This document shows positions 1 through 10,431 of a DNA stretch of 64,000 nt, piece by piece. Origin of the DNA: Termitomyces sp. T153. Its lineage: Eukaryota > Basidiomycota > Agaricomycetes > Agaricales > Lyophyllaceae. The translations under genes were made by a program, and so were the position numbers. The stretch is taken from contig JACKQL020000008.1 of NCBI GenBank assembly GCA_018296165.2, forward strand, positions 1,116,001-1,180,000, written 5' to 3'. The notes beneath the pieces are model-generated. The model did no database searches, was not told the origin of the DNA, and saw only the letters and a list, made by a program, of their open reading frames with translations. How positions within the stretch are numbered: the stretch's first letter is position 1; each line of letters begins with the position of its first letter.

Positions 1-1055
1 TAACTTTTCAAATGTCTTCCTCAGCATCTTCTTCAGCATCATCCTCACCCTCAACCCCTCCCCCCTCAGATGAGAACAGTCTCTGAGTGTAGTTTGAGTA
101 CAAAGGGCAGTGGTAGAGGTTCAACTGGTGCTGGGATAGGTGGAGGGTGGATGCAATGTACTTGAGTTGTAGATGCACTGATTCTTGGTTTGGCAGCACT
201 AACTTCCTTGGTAGAGCTGTTGGTGGTGGTGGTGAGTTTGTCTGGGGGCCCTCCTCAGGCTCTGGGGTCATTGGTGCAGCCAGTGCATTCATCAAGGCCC
301 AACCTGGGGCCTGGGATGGTGCAGGTTATTCCAGAAGCTCAGTGGATTCCCCAGGCAGAAGTGATGCCAGAGTGGTTTGTGGATGCAGTTGGGCAGCCAC
401 AGGGTCCCCCAACACTGGAGTAGTGTCAGGCTGAGGCCCCAGTAAGTTTTCAATAGTTTGCTCAAGCTCCAGTTGAGTTAACCCATCTAGTGTGCTCTCT
501 GTGTTTGGTGTAGGGAGCCATGTGAGTTCAAGGTGCTGGTGGAGGGGTCCTGCTGGGATTCTTCAGTTTGTCTCCCATGTTGATCAAGGCATGAGAGATG
601 TTCCATGTCAAGGGAATGGCAGGTGGTGTGCATAGCTGCAGAGCAGGGTTGGGAGCAGGCCTGGGTAATGGAGCAGCTCAGGGAAGGGCAGAGGGCTAGG
701 GTGTTGGAGGGCAGGGTTCCATCAGGGAAGGCAGGGCCACCATGGGGGGGTTGCAGGGAGAAGGTGCCCACCATGCAGGACAAGGGGAAGCAGAGGGCAT
801 CCCCTCCCAAGGTCAGGCCTAGCAAGAGGCCCCAGGCTCAGGTGATGATGGCAGGTTCTCCAGGACCTCATGTGTACTCTCCTGGCTCAGGGGCTGTGGT
901 GGGGTGGTCTGGGGAGACCTCTGGGCCATCCTCCTCTATCTCTGAGACCTTCTTGTGCCAGCAGGTGGAGGCACTGACAGGAATGCTGGTGACTCGCAAG
1001 GAGGAGCTCCGGAGGATTGGGGAGGATAGGGATGCGATGCAGAGGGACCATTACA
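1..1055 (+). pseudogene. Decayed copy of the family A accessory gene
   Basis: This is a CpG-depleted relative of the accessory gene at 22311-24006. It aligns in order: a Ser/Pro-rich start (ATG near 12), the block around 300-430 that ends exon 1, a GT-AG-like intron after about 450, and the exon 2 block around 605-1040 (residues such as EWQVVCIAAEQGWEQAWV and the start of the coiled coil). Homology stops near 1050, where CpG-containing host-like DNA begins, so the distal half of the coiled coil and the C-terminus are missing. No pol sequence is attached inside the window; what lies left of base 1 is unknown. The reading frame is interrupted by stops around the exon junction. It could be a truncated family A element or a stand-alone copy of the gene. 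Confidence 0.75.
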
Positions 1056-1194
1056 CGGAATTGATGTACTACTTCTTAATCTCAGGCCTCGGTTGACTTA
1101 CCCACAGAAAAGAGAAAGTGGAAAGTATGGAATACGCGATATTCCTTTCGAGATCCGCCTTTTGGCAAGGTGGTGGATTGATTGGATATAACAC

Positions 1195-1500
1195 TCAAGG
1201 CTGGCTCCTGACGCCTACGCCTACATTACCCAGTTTGCTGTCAATTGCGTTTCACCCTTGACGGCCTCCTAAGCCACATGCAGGAGAAGTTCTGTATCGT
1301 AGGTATTGTGCCGCAGTTGGGAAATCTCTCGAATTCATTGCGTTGGACGTTGATGGTGACTCAAAGCGAGATTGTGACCTGTCCCAGCACATGGTGGCGT
1401 TCCACAAGTGGCACACCGACGAACGCGTCAACAGCGCATGGGAGAACGTGGAAGCTTGGAAACACACAGAGATTATATCAAGGGCGCTCAAATGACTCGG
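1195..1500 (+). pseudogene. Acyltransferase (SidF/IucB/MbtK-like) pseudogene fragment
   Basis: In the frame starting at 1262 the translation reads RPPKPHAGEVLYRRY, then a stretch ending FHKWHTDERVNSAW. This resembles the core of siderophore-type N-acyltransferases (Acetyltransf_8 family), which carry H-P-L-R-P-P-K-P, a YRR block and H-K-W-N-D-x-R-V-x-x-x-W-G-E-x-G. Those enzymes transfer acyl groups to hydroxylated amines during siderophore assembly. The codon before RPP is TGA (1259-1261), where Leu is expected. The conserved WGExG continues only after a shift of one base at about 1441 (GERGSLETHRDYIKG in the frame from 1440). A nonsense and a frameshift within 200 bases argue for a pseudogene. 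The expected C-terminal half is not visible downstream. The family call comes from motif memory and needs a search. Confidence 0.5.
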
Positions 1501-1859
1501 ATCTTAATTCCAGTCATTTTTCCTATATTCTTCCCATGTACCGACTTTCAACTTCCAAGACATCTCAATCGATATCTCATCCCAAGCTTTGCAGTTCCTT
1601 ATTTGAGCATTGCTCAGGGTTGACAGTTGTCGACCCATGACGGTACAAAATCCGTCATGGAATGATCACAAGGTTGCATTTCCCGTTTTCGAATCTCCCT
1701 TTGTCACGCTTTCATCCGTCGAACAATGAAAACAAAGCGTTCAAGTTCTCTCCTGACTCACCAAATGGACGTATGCACCCACAGGAAGGGTGAGAACAAT
1801 CAACAACCTGTAAAAATCTAAGTGCTCCATGATCTCCCCTGCACGGCTCAATTGGATTC
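1501..1859. other. Non-coding or unassigned host-like DNA
   Basis: CpG-containing sequence between the acyltransferase fragment and the next reading frame. I see no convincing gene, repeat or RNA here. Confidence 0.4.
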
Positions 1860-2699
1860 GTGCCCATTATAAACAATCTAATGGAGCCCCCAAAAATCTA
1901 TCTTACATCCACAATGAACTTCCAGCCTCAGTTGCATGCCATTGAGCAAGACGGATTTGATTTTTATCGTGAACACATCACAATTACTGAATTACGGGTT
2001 GACGCTCTCCCTTCTGACATCAATGGCCAATCGGTTTTTCACTGGTGCATACTTTTTTCTTTTACCTTCAGCTTGGACAGTGGCCTTGACTGATTACCTG
2101 TAGGAGGCTTCTTGCATGCTTTTGTGTACCAATGGTTGGCCAGGACTTTGAAGCATTCGCTGGTAGTAGATCTGCTCAAGGACGAAAGTAATATCTGTGA
2201 GGTCACCGTTTAGTAAGGTCTTTTGATATTTACCATTTTTCTCTCCTGATTGCTCGGATAGTGCGACGATAAAAGGACATGCTGGCTCAACCTCCTCGGT
2301 CAAGAATCGGTGGAGTGCAAAGGTGTTCAAAAACCTAACGTCCAATGATCTGGTGGACTTGTTACGTCAGTGGGGGCTTAACGAATTTTCTAAACAATGA
2401 AAGTGGCTTCGGCTGCCGAACCTTCATGCAAGGAGTCATCCATGCCCTCGGAACAGAGGGGTACTTGGAACCAGGAGCGGAAGAATCCTTTGTGGCGGAG
2501 ACAAAATTCAGAGACCATCGGCCATTCGGTCCCAGATGAATCGGGGGCAGGTTGGGCTGAGTATACCATTTGATCTACAGGACGTTCAAGCACTGTTTGA
2601 CCAAGTAGCTGCATCTAGTATAGAAGAATTATTGCGCCTACTCGCCTTCAGCACGATGACTCACTCCATCCATGTGACCCAGCTTTTGCAAGGGGTTTA
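1860..2699 (+). other. Unresolved possible host gene, perhaps degraded
   Basis: Three protein-like stretches lie on the plus strand: from ATG 1914 (MNFQPQLHAIEQDGFDF), around 2290-2390 (KNLTSNDLVDLLRQWGLNE), and 2536-2699 (DVQALFDQVAASSIEELLRL, ending at TAG 2697-2699). A GT...CAG candidate intron follows about 2044, but the middle (2094-2270) cannot be joined cleanly. The minus strand also has protein-like frames at 2094-2345 and 2390-2614. I do not recognise the product and cannot fix the strand with certainty. If plus, it converges with the kinase gene 60 bases downstream. Confidence 0.3.
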
Positions 2700-2758
2700 G
2701 CTAATATAAGATAGATATGAGGTTCATAACATTGTGCACCACTACAGGCCCACCTGTC

Positions 2759-3848
2759 CTAACGAAAGTACAAGCTCCTTGCCATCCTTTTCCACCACCT
2801 CTCCTGCCTGAAGTAGGGTCCACAAATGAAAGGGATCAACTGCTTCCAGAACAAATCATTCGTGCCACTGATGTGCTCCATCTGATTCTGGAACTGCATG
2901 GTTGTATACTCAAACCACACCGGATAATATCCTGCCCAAGCCCAGTCAATGATCCAAAGGCGACCGTCTTTATCAATGATGATGTTGCGGAGGTTGAGGT
3001 CCTGGTGGGTCAGGACAAGTGGTTCAGAATCATCAAAATGTTCCTTCCTGTGAGGGTCATCTTGAGGAGTGCCTATCAACCTTTCTGCCACTTGGTGCCG
3101 TTCATTGAAGAATCCCGAAAGCTCAGTATAGGATGCGAATGGACCGCGGTGAGAGCGCACGGTACCAAACATAGGCGATTCGCAGAACCGTGGTCCTTGT
3201 ATACTCGGTGGACCGGGTGGCGTTGTCGCAGATGCTTTCAGACCACGCAGCTGACGGACGTAGCGGCGCAACGTAAAAGCAATGCGAATTTTTTGCCAGG
3301 TTGAAAGGGTCGGCCAAGCTTGAGCTAAGGTTTGACCTAGAAATATGATCCATAATAACGCAATGAGACCATGACTTGGCTGCAACAGGCCGTGAACATA
3401 CCAGGAATGTAATCCATGAAGACCCAGAAAACACCGCCCGCAACTAAGACACGACGCACACGTGGGACAGGGATGGTCGTCTCTGCAAACAGAAGGTTAA
3501 GTACATTCGCTTCTATTGCATCAGCGTTGAGCCCTTTCGTGTCCACATCTAGGCATCTCTTTACAACTGTGTTAGGCGTCGTTTTGCGAATTTCCGCGCA
3601 TGAAGAGGAAGCAACAGAAGGGAAGAGTTCGGGGGCAGCACATAAGAGATCAACAAGCGCGTCATCGGTAAGGTGGTCAATGTCTGACTGTTAGCGACTT
3701 GAACATGAGGCTGAGGGCAGGGTTTGAAAGGCCAACTCACAGCGATGTTCGGTTGTGGTCTTCTTCCAGGCATTACATATGTAAGGATAAGGTCCAAAGT
3801 GTCTGCAATTGCCCCAAGAGATGTGTAAAACAGCCACTTGGTATCCAT
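2759..3848 (-). CDS. Phosphotransferase-like (APH/choline-kinase fold) protein, three exons
   Basis: Exons on the minus strand are 3848-3741, 3687-3402 and 3336-2759. The introns are 53 nt (GTGAGT...CAG) and 65 nt (GTATGT...TAG). The exons sum to 972 nt, a clean 323-residue frame ending in TAG at 2759-2761. Exon 2 ends with the hinge-like MDYIPG, joined across the intron to QTLAQAWP, typical of fungal aminoglycoside-phosphotransferase-fold kinases. Exon 3 has the catalytic HQDLNLRNIIID (Asp base and Asn) followed by IIDWAWAGYYPVWFEY, which holds the metal-binding Asp. It probably phosphorylates a small hydroxylated substrate that cannot be read from sequence; fungi have large families of these. 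It is not evidence of drug resistance. Codon use is CpG-normal and no break is visible, so this is the only apparently intact host gene here. An upstream ATG at 3884 in the same frame is possible but less likely. Confidence 0.8.
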
Positions 3849-4239
3849 TAGTAGGACAGTAGGTGGGAAACTACAAATGACCAAGTAAGAAGAAAATTCT
3901 CACACAGCCACAGTCACAAAAGGGACAGTTAATATTCATATCAACTAGCGGAGGGATAATGGCAAAATTGTAACATTGTAACAAACGTTGTGACAGATTG
4001 TGGCAGATTGTGGCGGACGATTGCACGTCGTAGGCTTCCGTTTGCATTCTGCCCAATTTTGTTTGATTCAGCACACATTATCATAGTTAGTTGATGTTAT
4101 TTTTAAATGCGGACCATCGACACTGCGTCCGAGCAGCTTCATTGCATCTCACTGGATTGTTATGGCCGTCAGATCACGTCTTCCAATGAATTATTACGAG
4201 CTATGGTCTGTGCCTTTGGCACGGGCCTGTAGCTCTTGC
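3849..4239. other. Intergenic region upstream of the kinase gene
   Basis: Contains AT-rich stretches and short imperfect repeats of the form TGTGGCAGAT near 3990-4015. I see no gene, RNA or confident promoter motif. Confidence 0.4.
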
Positions 4240-4460
4240 TAAGTCCCAGACCCAACCTCACTTTGTTTGGTTGATTCTAACTCAATGTTAAGATCCAGAC
4301 CCAACCTCACTTTTTCTGGTTAGGTCTTTGTATTTGTTAATTGAATGCTAAGATTTAGACCCAACCTCACAACTTCATTTGGTTCAGTCTTTGTATTTGA
4401 TAATTCAATGCTAAGATCCAGACCCAACCTCACTTTGTTTGGTCAGGTCTTTGTATTTTG
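4240..4460 (+). repeat. Tandem repeat, about four units of 50-63 bp
   Basis: The core CAGACCCAACCTCAC recurs at about 4246, 4296, 4356 and 4421 (the third unit reads TAGACCC), followed by TTTG/TTTGGTT-like and GTCTTTGTATTTG segments. Units differ by small indels and substitutions. It is pyrimidine-rich on this strand and lies between host-like DNA and the Helitron remnant. Confidence 0.75.
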
Positions 4461-4732
4461 TTGAATAGGTGTTGCTTTTCTCTTACAATTCAATATACTG
4501 AGATTTCATATATAAAACAATCATATATCTATAGCACATTATTAATAAAATACTACAATGTCTACTGGTATATATTACAAATGTTGAAAATTATAAAAGT
4601 CAGTACTAGCCAAGTAATTATTCAAACTGTCACACTTAGATTTGTAAACCATTAAGAATATCTATACTACATTGTCAGGCTATAGACATTGGGTGTTGAA
4701 GTTAGATATTAGCAATTTGTTGCTTGAATCCA
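4461..4732. other. AT-rich spacer
   Basis: Markedly A+T-rich sequence with no recognisable gene or repeat unit. It separates the tandem repeat from the helicase remnant and may be non-coding Helitron sequence. Confidence 0.35.
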
Positions 4733-5120
4733 TCAAAAGTCACACTTCCATCTGTAAATCATTGAATATTTCTTGATAGACAATATTTGCATTCTTTCTT
4801 GATGTGTTTTCTGGGTCCAAAATGATTTTAATATGATCTCCCTTCTGTGCAATGGAATTGGCAAATCCTCTTTGGAGACATCCATGTTCATTTGTGGGAT
4901 CAAAACAATTGATCCTGCAAACTTGCCATCCCACTGATGATCCAACATCTGAGAACTCTGGTGCTGATGTGGGTGACAATCATCCTTGTCCCATTGCAAA
5001 GTCCTTTAGTTGTATTCAGATTCCTGAGCAGCATGAGAGGAACACCAATCTTCAGAGCCAAGTTAGCCAAAGGCAAACTGCTGGCTCTGAGAGAGTTGAG
5101 GTATTCCATTGGATACAATC
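4733..5120 (-). pseudogene. Helitron (Pif1-type) helicase C-terminal remnant
   Basis: The minus strand from 5118 reads YPMEYLNSLRASSLP, then LALKIGVPLMLLRNLN and GLCNGTRMIVTHI, the signature late motifs of Pif1-family helicases fused to Rep in Helitrons. In intact proteins this block precedes an IPRI-like strand, a LPF-x-x-RRQFP segment and the final helicase motif. Here IVLIPQMNMD and DLPIPLHRREIILKSFW follow only after a frame change between about 4905 and 4935. The ATPase core and the Rep domain are absent, and the final motif is not visible. It is a short dead fragment. It directly abuts the truncated 5' LTR of element A2, so the left edge of the gypsy nest was cut at or near here. Confidence 0.75.
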
Positions 5121-5149
5121 CAAGGCCATTAGGATTCTAACATCTGGAC

Positions 5150-5247
5150 TTCCCCAGAATGCAGGTTATAAGTGCAGGATGTTGTATCTGCCTAGTAAGG
5201 ATTTGCCCAGTTGAGTGGAGCCCCCATGGTCAGCAGAACCTGATAGT
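5150..5247 (+). repeat. 3' end of the A2 5' LTR
   Basis: Matches the last 90-odd bases of the family A LTR: GGTTATAAGTGCAGGATG, TAGTAAGGATTTG, and the end GTCAGCAGAACCTGATA, where TGACA is the intact terminus. The rest of the LTR is missing. Confidence 0.75.
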
Positions 5248-5377
5248 ATGTAGTATAGAACAAAAAAAAAGACTACATTGTATAATCAGTAAAGTAGTCA
5301 TAATAGCAATTATAGCAAATAATGATAATAATATATATAATGCAATGTCCATGTTACATCCACTCCTTCTTTGCCCA
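5248..5377. other. AT-rich filler inside A2
   Basis: A-rich and T-rich sequence between the LTR end and the first pol homology. In the intact A3 element this position holds gag through RNase H, so this is the scar of a multi-kilobase deletion, possibly with filler DNA. Confidence 0.5.
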
Positions 5378-7290
5378 GCATGACCCCTGCAACAACTCCA
5401 ACAAGTCAAGCACTGAAAACCCCTTTTTGCTGTTCCCAGACCACTGCCTCCTGCTCCAGAGTGGATGAATTTATGCTCCAGACCACAAGTCCATCTGCCT
5501 TGACATACTCTGGCAACACCATGACCACAAGCTCTGGGGGCATCCAGGAATTCATAAGACCCTTCAACTCATCTCCCAGACTTACTTTTGGCCAGGAATG
5601 AAGAAGGATGTCATGCAATATGTGAGGGCCTGCAAACCTTGTCTCCAGGCCAAGGTACCCTGCCACTGCCCCCACAGATCATTGAAGCCCCTCCCTGTTG
5701 GCTGATGGCCCTGGTCCTCAATATCAATGGATCATATTGTTGAACTCCCCAACTCTGAAATTTTCAATGCAATTCTTGTTGTCTTCTGCCATCTCACTAA
5801 ACAAGCCCTCTTCATCTCCTGCCACACCCCCAACAATGCTCTGGAGTTTGCCAAACTATTCCTTGAACATGTATTCTCCAAGCACAGACTCCCAGATGAC
5901 ATTGTCTCTGACTGTGGACCTCTATTTGTATCTTGTTTTTGGCAATTGCTATGCAAGGCACTCAAAATCAAAACTAATCTCTCCACTGCCTATTACCTGG
6001 AGACCAATGGACAAACAAAACAAGTAAACCAGACATTGGAACAGTATCTCTGCCTCTACAAATCCTTCAACTCATCTGCCAGACTTACTTTTGGCCAGGA
6101 ATGAAGAAGGATGTCATGCAATATGTGAGGGCCTGCAAACCTTGTCTCCAGGCCAAGGTACCCTGCCACTGCCCCCACAGATCATTGAAGCCCCTCCCTG
6201 TTGGCTGATGCCCCTGGTCCTCAATATCAATGGATCATATTGTTGAACTCCCCAACTCTGAAATTTTCAATGCAATTCTTGTTGTCTTCTGCCATCTCAC
6301 TAAACAAGCCCTCTTCATCTCCTGCCACACCCCCAACAATGCTCTGGAGTTTGCCAAACTATTCCTTGAACATGTATTTTCCAAGCACAGACTCCCAGAC
6401 AACATTGTCTCCAACTGTGGACCTCTATTTGTATCTTGTTTTTGGCAATTGCTATACAAGGCACTCAAAATCAAAACTAATCTCTCCACTGCCTATTACC
6501 TGGAGACCAATGGACAAACAGAACAAGTAAACCAGACATTGGAACAGTATCTCTGCCTCTAAGTTAACTATTTACAGAACAACTGGCATGCAGAACTTCT
6601 CCTTGCCAAGTTTGCCTACAACAATACACCTCACTCCACTACTGGAGTTTCCCCCTTCTACACCAACAAGGGCTACAACCCCTGGCTTATGCTATCCCTC
6701 AAAGATATCCCTTCCCATGTTGCCCACAAAGTTGCTGAGGACCTCTGATCCCTTTATCAGTTCCTCTGGGATGAGATCAACACCGCCAATCAAGCCTACT
6801 CCAAGCATGCCAATGCCCGATGCAAACCAACCCCTGACTGGCCCCCCAGCACCTTGGTCTGGCTCAATTAATGAGATCTCAAGACCTGGAGGCCCTCCAT
6901 CAAGTCCAATCACAAATGTTTTGGCCTCTTCAAAATTCTCCAGAAGGTCTCCATACATGCCTATAAGCTCAACCTACCCCCAGGCCTGAAGGGTCTCCAC
7001 CCTGTGTTCCACATGCAACTCCTCAAAAAACATGCTCAGACCCCTTTCCCAGGCAATGTCCTAGTCAAATGCCCCCTGTTGAAGTTGAGGATGAATATCA
7101 CTACAAGGTCAACCAAATCCTTGACTCCCACATGGTCCACAGCTGACTCCAATACTTGGTCTGCTGGAAGGGCTATGGGCCTGAGAATGATACTTGGGAG
7201 CCCCAAAAAAACCTCAACAGAGCCCCCAACAAACTCCAGGACTTCCATTGACAGCACCCACCAAGCCCCGGGACCCCCAGGACTAGCAGA
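5378..7290 (+). pseudogene. A2 pol remnant: integrase and chromodomain
   Basis: Reads in fragments the same as A3 pol. The segment before integrase is at 5378-5560. The zinc-binding C-x-x-C follows (CNM-VRACKPCLQAK region, 5610-5660). The integrase core starts MDHIVELPNSEIFNAILVVF at 5727 and reaches NQTLEQYL near 6030, appears again at 6230-6560, and is followed by LLKKHAQ and a chromodomain around 7080-7210 with [16 protein letters not shown] residues. Integrase inserts the cDNA and the chromodomain guides it to chromatin. Numerous stops and frame changes leave it dead. It is joined to the convergent accessory gene about 100 bases after the chromodomain end, the same arrangement as in A3. 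Confidence 0.8.
5562..6561 (+). repeat. 503-bp tandem duplication inside A2 integrase
   Basis: Two direct copies with a period of 503 bases (matching starts 5698/6201, 5727/6230, 5732/6235) cover the end of the integrase zinc region through most of the catalytic core. The copies differ at only a few positions, all transitions I noticed (for example GATGACATTGTC against GACAACATTGTC), so the duplication is younger than much of the decay. Confidence 0.9.
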
Positions 7291-7389
7291 CAGGGAATGC
7301 AATAGTGGGCATAACCCCCACCTCTGGATTTATCAGGAATTCAACTTCCACAAGTAACCCCCTACATGTTTTCACTTACTTTTCCCTCA

Positions 7390-10305
7390 CTCAATCTGAA
7401 ACTTCCCATGCTCAGCAGAACTGCAAGAAATCATGGTATGGACAATGCTATGAGTATAAAATATGGAACCAAGAGGAGTGTGGGGCAGCAAGAAATCAAA
7501 AGTCTGAGACCCCCTCACTCCCCCCTCTCTTCCAACATCCTCTGTACCCTACTCATGACCAGATCCACCTCTATCTGCACCACCACAATGGTGAGGACCT
7601 CCAGCTGCCCCAGCAATGGCTCCTCCATGTTGGTTGCTATCTCCTACTATGCTCAGGGTCTGCCACACTTCTCCATCAGTGCCCCACCAACAGTTGCTCC
7701 ATCTGCTAGAACCCCTGCTCCAACTCCAATGGGAGCTCCCCAGGCATTCATGCCAACCCATTTTATATTGAGGTGTGTGCAGCTGATGCCCCATTGAGGA
7801 AGACATGGTGCTGATGGACCTAATCTAAATGGCTCAGTATCAGTGGAATGAAAGGGGCAAGGAGTGGGGGAACTTACACATCACTCTTCTGCACCCTGAG
7901 GCTACCTCATTGGCCAGCCACTCCTCACGCTGCCTCTTCACCTCTGCTCAGGCCCCCTCTGCCTCTACAACTCCCCATTGGGCCTCTGCCCACTGCTCCA
8001 CCCCCCACTTCCAGCTGCCCTAGGCACTCCTGCAACCCCTGCACCTCCAACAAACCCTCTGTGATCATGCACATAGCCTCCCTCAACTCCTGCCATGCTG
8101 CATCCCAGTCTCTCCTTGCATTGTCATGCTCCTGCTTGTCAGGTTCTGCTGACAATGGGGGCTCAGCTACACTGGCAAATCCTTACTAGGTGGATGCAAT
8201 GTTCTGCATTTATAACCTAGCATCCCAGGGGTGGCATAGAGTGGAGGAACTTGCAAGGAGAAGCTAAGGAAAGTGGTCTGAGCAAGTCTGGAGTGGTCTG
8301 GAGAAGTCTAAGACCAAATACATTGATGTTGGGCTTGGGCAATCATCAAGAACAAGTTTGTAAGTGCATAAATAGATTGCAGGGTGGACAGAGGCTTTGC
8401 TAGGGTCAGGGGCAGAGCCAGAGTTTGATGGGGGGATCAAGTAAGACTTGATGGACTCAGGGCCAAGCAAGGGGTGAGGTCCAGAGTTGTTATAAGAATA
8501 TTTGGAGTTTGTAGTGCATGCATGGAGTTTGTAATGATGTCAGAGATAGAAGGAACTTAGAGAAACAAAGGAAATATATACAGTCATGACAAGATGGAGA
8601 CAAGGCAAGATGAGATAGAGAAAAGAGATAGATTCAAGACTAAAAATAGAGACAGAAATGAAATAAGACATGAGACACAGTAAATGCAATATCAAGACTA
8701 AAGTTCCAGGAGTTACTCTATGACTTATATACCGACTACTGGGTAGCTCTGGAGGACAGTGGATATAGTGGTGGGGCTTGACGGAGTTGTGTGGAGTCAA
8801 CAGATGTTAGGTGCAATCATGGGGCAGGCTGCAGTGACATTCTGATGGGATCAGCTGGGAATGTGGGCCACTCCAGAGTCATCAGGGTGCTCCAGAGCAG
8901 GTCGGGGGAATTAGGGTGGAGGGTTGGGGGTCTGTGACGTGGTCAGGAATGGTGGGGAAAGTCTTAGGAGCTTAGAGGAAGTCAAGGAAGGCATCAATAG
9001 CTGCAGAGAAGGCATCAGAGTTGATCAGGGGGCTATTGGGGTTTGCTGAAGAAGTGTCAGAGTTATCTAGAGTGGGCACAAAGAGTGGACAAGGGTTTGG
9101 GGAGTTTGGTGGAGCATTGAGGAGGACTGGAAATGATGTCAGGGGTCTAGGGAGTGAGTTGTGACACTGCTGGACTGTATCACAACCCCCCTCAACACCC
9201 CAAATCTCCTCCTCATGCAACACCAGTAGTCAGGACAATGTCTCTGCTCATTGCTGCTAGAATGTCTTGGGGACCACTGGGGGCAAACAGGAGTCCCCTC
9301 TGGAACTCCCCACCAGAACCCCCAATACAGAAGAGTACACATGCAGCTCCAGAGAACTAGCCATTGACTTCTCCCTTCATGGCCACTTGCTTAGCCCCAC
9401 CTTTGGTAAGGGGAATGCCCTTTGTTTTCCCTTATCCTGTGCCAATGAAGCCCCCTCCCTCCATCCACTCTGTGGGGGCCCCACCTTTACCATAGGCTAC
9501 CCCACACTTGCTCTGCCCTCCACTCTGGAGCCCCAACCCAACACCTTTCCCTTGTGCCCCTCTAGCAATTATTCTGCCACTCATTCCACATTCCACCCCT
9601 GCTCCTCTGCTACACAGACTACATGCCAGCTTAATGATATGGAGCACTTCTCATGCCTGGCGCAGCAAGGAATGCAAATAGAGGTGTCCTGATGGGACCC
9701 CTGCATCAGCTCCTTGAACTCATAATGTTCCCTGCAGTAGGTGCAGAGAGTGTACTAAGATGTCAGATTAGCTTAGAACTCTGCAGACAATGCTACAAGC
9801 TCACCAGAGCCTCCATCTGGCACCATTCTAGGGTTGGGGAACTCCATGCTTGCCCCACCACCTCCGTGAATCTCTCAGGGGTCACATCTGCCTGGGCCAT
9901 CCACAATGCCTCCAAAATAGCCATGACCTGCCCCAGGCCAAAGTTGGACTGCAAGGAACACCCTGCCAATGCTGAGGCAGGCAGTGCCACACCTCTAGAC
10001 AAAGCCCCAGAGGGGCCAGCCACCATGGTAGACAACTCTTTTGAACTTAATCAACCATAACAGGACATAGAGGGATGAACCAGCACTCACAACTATAATA
10101 CATGCATTTTACACAACCACAGTGCTGATCAGATTCCCCCAAGGAGGAGGAAGTGGGAGATGTGGATTGTGACACAGACAGTACTAATGACATTGGGAAG
10201 TAAGCAGAAGATGACATTGTGAAGAGTTGGGGAACCTCAGGGTACATCTGACCCTTTTTAATGACTTGGAAAGAGCCTCCTGGCAAACAGTGGCCATGCT
10301 TCAAC
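7390..10305 (-). pseudogene. A2 accessory gene, split by a solo LTR
   Basis: Minus-strand relative of the gene at 22311-24006. Its start (MSSSAYFPMSLVLS) is at about 10217, with a TATA-like ATTAAAAAGGG at about 10255-10265 in the same relative place as in A3. Exon 1 ends near 9800 (TLEWCQMEALVS). The second zinc half-site reads CIPCCARHEKCS near 9640. The coiled-coil part runs 9170-9230 and, beyond the inserted LTR, 8136-7900 (ARRDWDAAWQELRE...LLEVQGLQECLGQLEV). The C-terminal part lies at about 7880-7400. It is convergent with A2 pol. Frameshifts, stops and near-total CpG loss make it non-functional. The first Cys half-site is diverged by a small insertion. Confidence 0.8.
8137..9167 (-). 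mobile_element. Solo LTR of family A
   Basis: A complete family A LTR in antisense listing, TGTCA at 8137 to TGACA at 9167 (1031 bp), flanked by the perfect 5-bp duplication CTGCT at 8132-8136 and 9168-9172. No internal region remains, so the two LTRs of a once complete insertion recombined. It interrupts the coiled-coil part of the A2 accessory gene. Nearly all CpGs are lost compared with the A3 LTRs. Confidence 0.93.
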
Positions 10306-10417
10306 TTTGTTTCCCATGCTGCCACTGCTTACTGCAGCCTGATCAATATTGCTTGACTTTAATTCCCATGCCTCACTGATCCCTGAACTGCACCTCATAT
10401 CTTGAGGGTCTTGAGGC

Positions 10418-10431
10418 TGAGGGGGGGGTAA
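10418..10431 (+). promoter_or_regulatory. Polypurine tract of A2
   Basis: A run of eight G within GAGGGGGGGGTAA ends directly at the 3' LTR start, matching the A3 tract on the other strand (22098-22111). It would prime plus-strand cDNA synthesis. Confidence 0.75.

Noticed and set aside
2759..3848. Antibiotic-resistance aminoglycoside phosphotransferase
   Set aside because: Only the fold signature is shared. Spliced fungal genes of this type are widespread and have no drug-resistance role that can be inferred here.
4240..4460. CRISPR array
   Set aside because: Repeats are contiguous, imperfect and lack unique spacers of even length; the sequence is eukaryotic.
7004..8189. Several open plus-strand frames of 110-145 codons
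   Set aside because: They overlap the antisense accessory gene and the A2 chromodomain in other frames and show Pro/Ser-rich shadow composition.
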